Assembly (NCBI GenBank): GCA_009779975.1
Contig: WRAY01000005.1
Span: forward strand, 25,226 to 89,225
Source: Bacillota bacterium
Lineage (GTDB): Bacteria > Bacillota > Clostridia > Christensenellales > Pumilibacteraceae
Length of the DNA stretch: 64,000 bases
Direction of reading: 5' to 3'
In this document: positions 50,591-57,220 of the stretch, one piece after another
Numbering within the stretch: position 1 is the stretch's first letter
How the letters are laid out: each line of letters opens with the position of its first letter
Made by a program: the position numbers and the translations under genes
Notes under the pieces: model-generated
The model's database searches: none
What the model was told of the DNA's origin: nothing
Seen by the model: only the letters and a program-made list of their open reading frames with translations

Positions 50591-50866
50591 ATGTTTAAAA
50601 TCAATATTCAATTTTTTGCCCATAAAAAAGGGGTAGGTTCATCAAGAAACGGAAGAGAATCAGCGTCAAAAAGACTGGGTGTGAAGCGTGCTGACGGTCA
50701 GGCATGTTCTGCTGGCAGCATTTTGGTTCGTCAAAGAGGAACAAAAATTCACCCGGGTTCAAATGTAGGCAGAGGTTCTGACGACACTCTTTTTGCACTA
50801 GTCACGGGAACAGTCAAATTTGAAGATAGAAAAGGCAGAAAACAAGTAAGCGTTTATGCCGGTTAA
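50591..50866 (+). CDS. rpmA: Ribosomal protein L27 (bL27) with Prp cleavage site
   Basis: 91 residues. It begins [20 protein letters not shown]; in Bacillota with Prp the protein is cut after FFA, exposing the segment that reaches the peptidyl-transferase centre. The remaining body is typical ([37 protein letters not shown]). ATG 50591 follows CACGGAGGAAAACAATC. A terminator follows. Confidence 0.96.
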   Translation: MFKINIQFFAHKKGVGSSRNGRESASKRLGVKRADGQACSAGSILVRQRGTKIHPGSNVGRGSDDTLFALVTGTVKFEDRKGRKQVSVYAG

Positions 50867-50893
50867 TTTTTAATTACAATTATTATTAAATAT

Positions 50894-50920
50894 AAAGCCA
50901 CTTTTTAAGGTGGCTTTTGT
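50894..50920 (+). terminator. Terminator of the rplU-rpmA operon
   Basis: AAAGCCAC pairs with GTGGCTTT, then T residues. Confidence 0.85.
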
Positions 50921-50951
50921 TATAAATTACAAATGTAATTTGTCAACTATT

Positions 50952-51776
50952 ATGATTTCAACTCCAACACAAAACGGCTTTATTGTTCCGAAAAGCATTG
51001 ATTTCTGCATTGAAAAAACTCTTGAATGCGGTCAAGTTTTTCGTTTTAAAAAAGTTGACAAAGAACATTATCTAGTATACACTATTGACAAGAAATGTGA
51101 AGTTTTTGAAAAAAACGGAGAATATCATTTTATAACGAATGACCCTGACTATTTCAAAAACTATTTCGACATTGAAACTGACTATGGAAAAATCTATGAC
51201 TCGCTTATGGAATTTGAAGAATTAAAAAACATTTTGCCGCTCTCGAAAGGAATAAGAATCCTCAAACAAGAATTATTCGAGACAATAATCGGTTTCATCA
51301 TTTCTCAAAACAATTTCATAGGACGAATACAAAAAATAATCGAAAAAATGTGTGAAAAATATGGCGAAAATAAAGGAGATTATTTTGCTTTTATAACACC
51401 TGAAGAATACAGGAAAATATCAAGGGAAGAATTTAGAGAATTGGGAATGGGATTTAGAGATGTGTATTTGGATTTTAATCGAAAAAACATCACAGATGAA
51501 TTTTTGGAAAAGTTAAAAAATATTGAAATGAATGAGGCGGAAAAAATGCTTAAATCACTTCACGGTATATCTCACAAAGTTGCCGCTTGCGTTATGCTTT
51601 TTGCTCTTTCACACACAGGTTACTATCCAACCGACACATGGATTTTTAAAGCCAACAAAACAGATGAACTAAATACCCCATATAAAGTGAAATTATTTTT
51701 TGAAAGCCGCTACGGCAATCTCGCCGGCTACGCTCAGCAATACCTCTTTTATGCAAAGCGAAACCTAAAACTTTAA
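50952..51776 (+). CDS. 8-oxoguanine DNA glycosylase (OGG type)
   Basis: 274 residues. Base-excision repair enzyme of the HhH-GPD superfamily with an N-terminal OGG domain (ECGQVFRFKKVDKEHYLVYT). The IISQNNFIGRIQKIIEKMCE block and the helix-hairpin-helix with catalytic Lys (LHGISHKVAACVMLF) and Asp (YYPTDTWIF) are intact. ATG 50952 lies in a palindromic AAATTACAAATGTAATTT neighbourhood and has no ribosome site. A longer frame from 50910 would start inside the terminator. Confidence 0.9.
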   Translation: MISTPTQNGFIVPKSIDFCIEKTLECGQVFRFKKVDKEHYLVYTIDKKCEVFEKNGEYHFITNDPDYFKNYFDIETDYGKIYDSLMEFEELKNILPLSKGIRILKQELFETIIGFIISQNNFIGRIQKIIEKMCEKYGENKGDYFAFITPEEYRKISREEFRELGMGFRDVYLDFNRKNITDEFLEKLKNIEMNEAEKMLKSLHGISHKVAACVMLFALSHTGYYPTDTWIFKANKTDELNTPYKVKLFFESRYGNLAGYAQQYLFYAKRNLKL

Positions 51777-51818
51777 CAGTAATTGCGCATGTGCGTTATG
51801 CATTGTGTGTTGAATAAA

Positions 51819-52346
51819 ATGATTTTTGCCGAACTATTCATAGACATGAGCATCATAACCATTTTTTCTATTGTCGCAGGTTTGATTCTCATCATCATTC
51901 ATATGCAGTCAGTTTCTTCTAAAAGAAGAGAACTGGCGCTTATAGGTGTGCTTCTCATAATCGGAGGAATGACACTGAGGTTGATAATGTCATTTTCATT
52001 TGCAGTGCTGTTTGCCATGACATTCTTTGTTACCGTTGTTCTTTTGGGTGCAGATATCATCATTTTATTCATTCAAAAAAGGGCATGGCTGACAGTTTCG
52101 CTATCTCATGCCATAATGCAAAGAGAAAAAGATGCATCCGAATACGATTTCCTAAAAGATTTAACGGCACTTGCAGTAACGGATATCAAAGAGAGCGGAC
52201 AAATAAATCTTAATGGAACAGTCTATGAAGTTTATTCGGAAAATTTTATTGAAAACGGAAGTTTTGTTAAAATTGTCAACTGTGAAAAAAATAAAATCTT
52301 TGTCAAAAAAATCGAAGAAGATTTTTTTAGAAGAGAAGAAGACTAA
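51819..52346 (+). CDS. NfeD-like membrane protein (short form)
   Basis: About 175 residues: transmembrane helices at roughly 10-30, 40-62 and 65-90, then a C-terminal OB-fold-like domain (DLTALAVTDIKESGQINLNG, ENGSFVKIVNCEKNKIFVKK) as in short NfeD proteins that partner SPFH/flotillin proteins. No flotillin gene is seen here. The exact start is uncertain; ATG codons at 51789, 51798, 51819 and 51846 are possible and none has a clear ribosome site. Confidence 0.7.
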   Translation: MIFAELFIDMSIITIFSIVAGLILIIIHMQSVSSKRRELALIGVLLIIGGMTLRLIMSFSFAVLFAMTFFVTVVLLGADIIILFIQKRAWLTVSLSHAIMQREKDASEYDFLKDLTALAVTDIKESGQINLNGTVYEVYSENFIENGSFVKIVNCEKNKIFVKKIEEDFFRREED

Positions 52347-52360
52347 TCAAACATTTTCAA

Positions 52361-52397
52361 AAGCCTCTCAGCATATAAATGCTAGAGAGGTTTTTTT
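52361..52397 (+). terminator. Terminator after the NfeD-like gene
   Basis: An imperfect GCCTCTC-AGCAT / ATGCTAGAGAGG stem is followed by TTTTTTT. Confidence 0.75.
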
Positions 52398-52498
52398 GTT
52401 GCATAATCTGCCTCGAAAATCTGTTCACCAAAATTTGCGTTTAGATTTTTGAGGCAGTTATTAGTTTTATAGGAGATGTCACTTGTTGGCTGAAAAGT

Positions 52499-52762
52499 AT
52501 GTCTTTTTTTAGTGAAGTTGCAAAGACGATGGGGCTTGATAGTTTGAGGATTGCCAGCGGCTATCAGGTCATAAATTATAACGGCGAGGCTGCATATGTC
52601 GAAGGATTTGTGCAAGTTTTATCAATAGACAATAATGAAATAGTTTTGAAACTAAAAAAGGGAAAGATTGTCATAAGCGGAGAAAACCTCTCGGTTGCAA
52701 GTTTGGAGACAGGGGCGATTATTGTCAAAGGGAATATCAAGGAAGTTAAAAGTGAAAGGTGA
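52499..52762 (+). CDS. yqfC: YqfC-type sporulation-associated protein
   Basis: 87 residues of the YabP/YqfC family, with the block KTMGLDSLRIASGYQVINYN and the beta-rich remainder. In B. subtilis yqfC-yqfD lie in a sporulation-linked operon; the same order with phoH is found here. The last residues (EVKSER) and the stop codon are formed by the GTGAAAGGTGA heptad repeat. ATG 52499 has no clear ribosome site. Confidence 0.85.
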   Translation: MSFFSEVAKTMGLDSLRIASGYQVINYNGEAAYVEGFVQVLSIDNNEIVLKLKKGKIVISGENLSVASLETGAIIVKGNIKEVKSER

Positions 52763-52820
52763 AAGATGAAAAGTTAAGATTGATTTATTTAAAATTAATT
52801 CTAATAATACTTTTCACTCT
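52750..52820. repeat. Family B inverted heptad repeat (copy 2)
   Basis: AGTGAAAGGTGAAAGATGAA on the left, AATACTTTTCACTCTAAC on the right. It overlaps the yqfC stop and ends 12 bp before yqfD. Confidence 0.8.
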
Positions 52821-52831
52821 AACTAAATAAA

Positions 52832-53953
52832 ATGAAATTCAACTCAACAAAAATCCGAATAGAAGGATTTAATCAACTAAAGTTGCTCTCAACGCTTCAA
52901 AAAGAAGAGGTGAGAGTTTTTGAGGTTGATAAGCAATCTCCTCGAATTTTAACACTAATTATTCAAAAAAAAGATAGTAGAAAAGTTCTTGCAATCCTTG
53001 AAAAAATGTGCTATACTTGGAGTATCATTTCCGTGTTTGACACAAAAACTATCCTCAAAGGTTGTGTCAAAAGATTAGGGCTAATCATTACCGCATTAAT
53101 CTGCACTATTGCTTTTTCGTTTTCTTATAGTTTTATTTGGCGGATTGACATCGGCGGAAACGAAAAAGTTGACGAGTTAATCATTCAAAGAATGCTTGAC
53201 GATGTTGGAGTGAGAGTGGGGACATTTTCACGGAGAGTTGACGCAGATGCTCTTATCAACTCATTCAATGCCCTTGATGATGTTTTGATGAGCAGCGTTC
53301 AAATGAGGGGAACAACACTTGTTATTCGTCTTGTTGAAACTATTGATTATGCTCCGCCTGATATCCCGTCATTTGCCGATATTCATTCCAGATACGACGC
53401 CGAGATAACCAGAATGATTGTTCATGAAGGAACACCAATGGTCACTTTGGGCGAAAGGGTATTCAAAGGCGATATTTTGGTTGGCGCTCACACAATGGAT
53501 TTCTACGGTCTTGAAAAAATTCCCTCATCGGCGAGTGCAAGAATCTATGGAAGAGTAGCGTTCAGCAAAACAGTGATTTTCAATGAAACCTCATTTTCTC
53601 TTCAAAGAACAGGAAGAAGACATGTCAGCGATGAATACAATATTTTCGGACTAAGATTCGGCTCATCTTCCCACGATTTTCTTAGATATGAATACGAAAG
53701 AAAACAAATAACTTTATTTGAAAATTTCTTTATTCCGCTTCGAACAAACAGAACAATTTATTATGAAGTAGAACTAATTGAATATACCAAAGACATCAAT
53801 GCTCACGCAGAAATGCTGAAAACAGAATTCGTCCAAGACATGGTAATTCACGCAAACTCATCGCCGATTGCAGCATCACATGTTCTAACGCCAATAGGTC
53901 AGGGAATATACAGACTGAGTGTTTTTGTTGAGACGGAATTACTTATTAGTTAA
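52832..53953 (+). CDS. yqfD: YqfD-type sporulation protein
   Basis: 373 residues. One membrane helix near 88-108 (GLIITALICTIAFSFSYSFI), cytoplasmic N-terminal domain and an outer domain with RIDIGGNEKVDELIIQRMLD, typical of stage IV sporulation protein YqfD. The known role is in engulfment or septal peptidoglycan steps during sporulation. ATG 52832 lies just after the family B repeat, without a ribosome site. phoH follows, again after a family B repeat. Confidence 0.88.
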   Translation: MKFNSTKIRIEGFNQLKLLSTLQKEEVRVFEVDKQSPRILTLIIQKKDSRKVLAILEKMCYTWSIISVFDTKTILKGCVKRLGLIITALICTIAFSFSYSFIWRIDIGGNEKVDELIIQRMLDDVGVRVGTFSRRVDADALINSFNALDDVLMSSVQMRGTTLVIRLVETIDYAPPDIPSFADIHSRYDAEITRMIVHEGTPMVTLGERVFKGDILVGAHTMDFYGLEKIPSSASARIYGRVAFSKTVIFNETSFSLQRTGRRHVSDEYNIFGLRFGSSSHDFLRYEYERKQITLFENFFIPLRTNRTIYYEVELIEYTKDINAHAEMLKTEFVQDMVIHANSSPIAASHVLTPIGQGIYRLSVFVETELLIS

Positions 53954-54039
53954 AGTGAAAAGTAAAAAAAGTGAAGTCGAATTTTTTGCTTTTTAAGATT
54001 ATGAAAAAATAAATACACATTACTTTTCACCTTTTACTT
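53954..54039. repeat. Family B inverted heptad repeat (copy 3)
   Basis: AGTGAAAAGTAAAAAAAGTG on the left; TTACTTTTCACCTTTTACTT on the right, ending 10 bp before the phoH start. Confidence 0.8.
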
Positions 54040-54049
54040 GAAAGAAATT

Positions 54050-55000
54050 ATGACAGAAGAAAAGCTAAAAATTGAAGATAACATAATGAGTGAGTTATTC
54101 GGCTCACTTGATGAAAACATAAGATTGATTGAGAAACTGACTTGTGTCAAGGTTTCTGCGCTATCGGGCAATCTGACAATTAAAGGAGAGGAAGAAAATG
54201 TCCTTCTTTCTCGCTCCCTCATTGAATTTCTCATCATTCAAATAAGAGATAAAAAGTCGTTCAAAAAAGAAAATATAACGGCTTATTTTGATATGATTAA
54301 AAGCAAGCAGCAGGAAGAGGCTCAAAAAATATCAGACGAAGTAGTGCTGGTCACAAGAAGCGGAAAGCAAATAAAGAGCATAACGCTCGGACAAGCACAT
54401 TATGTTAGCGCCATCAAGAAAAACAAAATTGTTTTCGGTATAGGCCCTGCCGGAACCGGAAAAACCTATCTATCAACAGCGCTTGCAGTTTTAGCCCTCA
54501 AAAAAGGTGAAGTCCAAAAAATAATCCTTACTCGTCCTGCAATTGAAGCAGGTGAGCAACTCGGCTTTTTGCCGGGGGATTTGTCCGAAAAGGTTGACCC
54601 ATATTTAAGACCGTTGTTTGATGCACTCAGTGAAATGCTAGGGAGTGAAAACTATACCCGTCTTATTGAAAAACAAGTCATTGAAATAGCGCCTTTAGCC
54701 TTTATGCGAGGCCGAACGCTCAAAGACTCTTTCATCATTTTGGATGAGGCTCAAAACACAACTTGCGAACAAATGAAAATGTTCTTAACAAGACTTGGCG
54801 AAAACTCAAGAATGGTCATCAACGGCGACATAACCCAAATTGACCTGTCCCCGAAAGTAAAAAGCGGACTAAAAGATGCCATGGAAATCTTAAAAGACAT
54901 CGAGGACATAAAAATCTGTCATCTAAACGAAAAAGACATAGTCCGTCATGAACTCGTCCGCAAAATAGTAGAAGCATACAGCAAGGTGAGCAGGGAATAA
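54050..55000 (+). CDS. phoH: PhoH-family ATPase (YbeZ type)
   Basis: 316 residues. An N-terminal KH-like part (about 25-75) and a PhoH P-loop ATPase with Walker A GPAGTGKTY, Walker B FIILDEAQN and the block TRPAIEAGEQLGFLPGDLSEK. It usually works with the endoRNase YbeY in RNA metabolism; ybeY is not the next gene here, which departs from the common yqfC-yqfD-phoH-yqfF-ybeY order. ATG 54050 is preferred over TTG 54038. Confidence 0.92.
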   Translation: MTEEKLKIEDNIMSELFGSLDENIRLIEKLTCVKVSALSGNLTIKGEEENVLLSRSLIEFLIIQIRDKKSFKKENITAYFDMIKSKQQEEAQKISDEVVLVTRSGKQIKSITLGQAHYVSAIKKNKIVFGIGPAGTGKTYLSTALAVLALKKGEVQKIILTRPAIEAGEQLGFLPGDLSEKVDPYLRPLFDALSEMLGSENYTRLIEKQVIEIAPLAFMRGRTLKDSFIILDEAQNTTCEQMKMFLTRLGENSRMVINGDITQIDLSPKVKSGLKDAMEILKDIEDIKICHLNEKDIVRHELVRKIVEAYSKVSRE

Positions 55001-55046
55001 ATAAAAATCATAAAGGGACAAGTTTCACAATCATCTATATTTTAAT

Positions 55047-55070
55047 CGTAGATGCGGCACTCTGCCGTTT
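55047..55070. repeat. Short family A-like hairpin upstream of coaE
   Basis: GTAGATGCGGCACTCTGCCG, with arms CGGCA/TGCCG. The rest of 55001-55269 shows no gene or promoter I can support. Confidence 0.5.
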
Positions 55071-55269
55071 TTATATTGTCCCGAAAGACATTAAATCTGT
55101 AATATCAACTAAGTCAATTTGGTTTTTTAGAGGAGGGCTTGCATGGCGAGATGTCGGAGTTGTGACAATAACTTAATACAAACGAATCAATAAAATTAAG
55201 TTTTGTAAAAAATGCAAAAATGGTCGCATATCAAATTGAAGCAATTCGCTGTCATCAAAATCAAACGCA

Positions 55270-55986
55270 ATGAACAAAACAATCATCGGTCTAACAGGCG
55301 GAATAGCCTCTGGCAAAAGCACGGTTGCAGAAATTTTCTCCGGGCATGGTTTTCATATTATCGACGCCGATGTTGTTTCAAGAGAAGTCATCAAATGCGG
55401 GACAAAAGGCTATGACTTAATAAAAGAGTATTTCCCGGAGGCGTTTGAAACATGTCAAGGGGACGAGGGTGTTGATAACCTCTATGAAATGGGTGATGGA
55501 GATGGTGAAATTGTAGGGGACGCCGCCCTCGGCGTCCCGCAAAAAAAAATCATTCATAGTGGGGAATCGCTCTCAGCATTCCCTGCATTAAATAGAATCA
55601 AACTCCGTCAAATTGTTTTCAACGACACCGAACAACTCAAAATCCTCGAACAAATAATCCACCCTCTTATCAAAGAAAAAATCAAAACAGATATTCTATC
55701 ATCTAATAAATATCATATCCTATTAGTAGTTCCATTACTGTTTGAAACAGGGTTCAACTCACTGTGCGACAAAATCATAACAATTGCTTCAAATGAAAAA
55801 ACAAGAATAGAGCGATTAAAAAAAAGAGATAATATAAGTGACGGCATTATTCAAAAAATTATCTCTCGTCAACTAACAGATGATGAGAGAAGCTTAAGAG
55901 CAGACTTCGTCATTGAAAACAACAGCACCTTATGCAGATTAGAACAACAGGTCAAAAAATCTATCGAATTTTTAGCATTAGTCTAA
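55270..55986 (+). CDS. coaE: Dephospho-CoA kinase with inserted repeat-coded segment
   Basis: Last step of coenzyme A synthesis. Walker A is GLTGGIASGKSTVAEIF at the start; later blocks are the LNRIKLRQIVFND helix, a HPLIKEKI motif, VVPLLFETGF, and the RQLTDDERSLRADFVIEN end. The 238-residue length exceeds the usual about 200 because about 40 residues are inserted after FPEAFE: this segment contains two palindromic repeats (VGDAALGVPQ and HSGESLSAFPA) read in frame. The insertion is near the substrate lid and its effect on activity is open. The 3' end overlaps the next gene by 55 bp. Confidence 0.9.
   Translation: MNKTIIGLTGGIASGKSTVAEIFSGHGFHIIDADVVSREVIKCGTKGYDLIKEYFPEAFETCQGDEGVDNLYEMGDGDGEIVGDAALGVPQKKIIHSGESLSAFPALNRIKLRQIVFNDTEQLKILEQIIHPLIKEKIKTDILSSNKYHILLVVPLLFETGFNSLCDKIITIASNEKTRIERLKKRDNISDGIIQKIISRQLTDDERSLRADFVIENNSTLCRLEQQVKKSIEFLALV
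55513..55540 (+). repeat. Family A palindrome in frame inside coaE
   Basis: GTAGGGGACGCCGCCCTCGG then CGTCCCGC; GGGACGCC and GGCGTCCC pair perfectly. It encodes VGDAALGVP. Confidence 0.85.
55560..55586 (+). repeat. Second palindrome inside coaE
   Basis: TGGGGAATCGCTCTCAGCAT then TCCCTGC; arms GGGAAT/ATTCCC. It directly follows the first inserted palindrome. Confidence 0.6.
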
Positions 55987-56462
55987 CAACTCTCACCCTC
56001 GTGATTCTGCTCACTTTCACGGGGGTGATATTTCGTTATCCTGTTCGTTTTACTGACTACATAGAAAAACATGCACAAGAATTTAATGTTGATTTTCATC
56101 TTGTGCAAGGTGTTATTTGGACTGAAAGCAAAGTCAATCCCAATGCTGTATCTCATGTCGGGGCAGTGGGTCTTATGCAATTGATGCCCGAAACTGCAAA
56201 ATGGGCAAGCGAAAAATTGGGGATTGAGTTTTCCCATGACAAACTATATGAACCTGACTTCAACATAAAGTTAGGCACATTCTATTTGAGTTTTCTGCTT
56301 CAAAGGTTTGACACCCGAAATGCTCTTGCTGCCTACAACGCAGGGCAAGCAAATGTGTTTCGTTGGCAAGCGGAAAACAGGGAGGAGATACCCTTTAAAG
56401 AAACACGGGAATTTGTTCAAAGGGTGGAGAGAGCAAAAAGAGTTTATAGGTTTCTTAATTGA
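55932..56462 (+). CDS. Lytic transglycosylase (SLT domain), membrane-anchored
   Basis: 176 residues: a signal-anchor helix (about 12-34) and a GH23-like SLT domain with the catalytic Glu in VIWTESKVNPNAVSHVGAVG, the LMQLMPETAKWA block, and AAYNAGQANVFRW. It cleaves peptidoglycan strands outside the membrane. It starts 55 bp inside coaE with no ribosome site, so it is probably translated by coupling. The coaE-SLT neighbourhood is common in clostridia. Confidence 0.9.
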   Translation: MQIRTTGQKIYRIFSISLTTLTLVILLTFTGVIFRYPVRFTDYIEKHAQEFNVDFHLVQGVIWTESKVNPNAVSHVGAVGLMQLMPETAKWASEKLGIEFSHDKLYEPDFNIKLGTFYLSFLLQRFDTRNALAAYNAGQANVFRWQAENREEIPFKETREFVQRVERAKRVYRFLN

Positions 56463-56578
56463 AGTGAAAGGTGAAAAGTGTTAAAAGTATTATTAGCATT
56501 TTTATTTGGTAGTTGGGGTAGTTGGGTCGGGATACCCATCTCTACAATTCATAAAAAAACCCATCCTTACTTTTCACT
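56463..56578. repeat. Family B element (copy 4) with an inserted A-like hairpin
   Basis: AGTGAAAGGTGAAAAGTGTT on the left and TCCTTACTTTTCACTTATT on the right; a GGTCGGGATACCC-type hairpin lies inside. It fills the gap between two convergent genes. Confidence 0.7.
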
Positions 56579-56580
56579 TA

Positions 56581-56796
56581 TTAAAATCTTCTCAAACTGG
56601 CACTAAACTCCCCATCTAACTCATATCCGCCGCCGCGCCCCTTTCTCACAACGATGGGGGCGCCGTCTGCTATTAGGCGGTCTATGTAACGAGTAATACT
56701 TCTTTCGCAGCAATATAGTTTGTTGGCAAGATATTGTCTTGAAACTTTCTTTTTTGTCAATAATTCCATGAATATGGAAAACATTATTTTATACAT
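56581..56796 (-). CDS. Small HTH protein (DeoR/HTH_11 type)
   Basis: 71 residues, start at 56796 behind AAAGGAGAAAACAAA. A winged-helix HTH_11 pattern: ELLTKKKVSRQYLANKLYCC, then ERSITRYIDRLIADG and a KGRGGGYELDG wing. It lacks the WYL domain common to longer relatives. The Cys pair in LYCCERS is unusual and may sense redox. Its target genes are unknown. Confidence 0.75.
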   Translation of the reverse strand: MYKIMFSIFMELLTKKKVSRQYLANKLYCCERSITRYIDRLIADGAPIVVRKGRGGGYELDGEFSASLRRF

Positions 56797-56840
56797 TTTG
56801 TTTTCTCCTTTGTTTTTCTGCTAAGAATGTTAGAGTGATT

Positions 56841-56930
56841 GCAGGGGACGCCGCCATTGACTGCGTCAAAGCAGGCCGGGTATCCCGTTAAAAAACTTCA
56901 TGTCGGACGGCGAAGGGCGGCGTTCTCTGT
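56841..56930. repeat. Family A-type palindrome before the M28 gene
   Basis: GCAGGGGACGCCGCCATTG at the left faces AAGGGCGGCGTTCTCTG at the right. With the heptad element at 57123 it makes up most of the 56797-57220 gap; no clear promoter is visible there. Confidence 0.7.
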
Positions 56931-57122
56931 GAAATTTATTGCTATCTAATATCCTTTAAAAAACCGACTTCTTTTGTTTGCTAAAAAAGGCGTTTTCCCG
57001 CAATGCTTCATTTAGCCCCAAAAAAAGCCCAAAAACACTCATTTTTTTTGAATATTTTCAATATAAGAGCAATTAACATGGTAAAAAGGTTTGCGGTTTT
57101 AGAAAAAAAATGATATTATTTT

Positions 57123-57199
57123 AAAGTGCAAGGTGAAAAGTGAAAAGTAAAAAGAATTTTAACTAGACTTTTCATTTTTCATCTTCCACCTTTCACTTA
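57123..57199. repeat. Family B inverted heptad repeat (copy 5)
   Basis: AAGTGCAAGGTGAAAAGTGA on the left, CATCTTCCACCTTTCACTTA on the right, ending about 21 bp before the M28 start. Confidence 0.8.
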
Positions 57200-57220
57200 T
57201 TAAAAAAGAGGAAAAACCAT

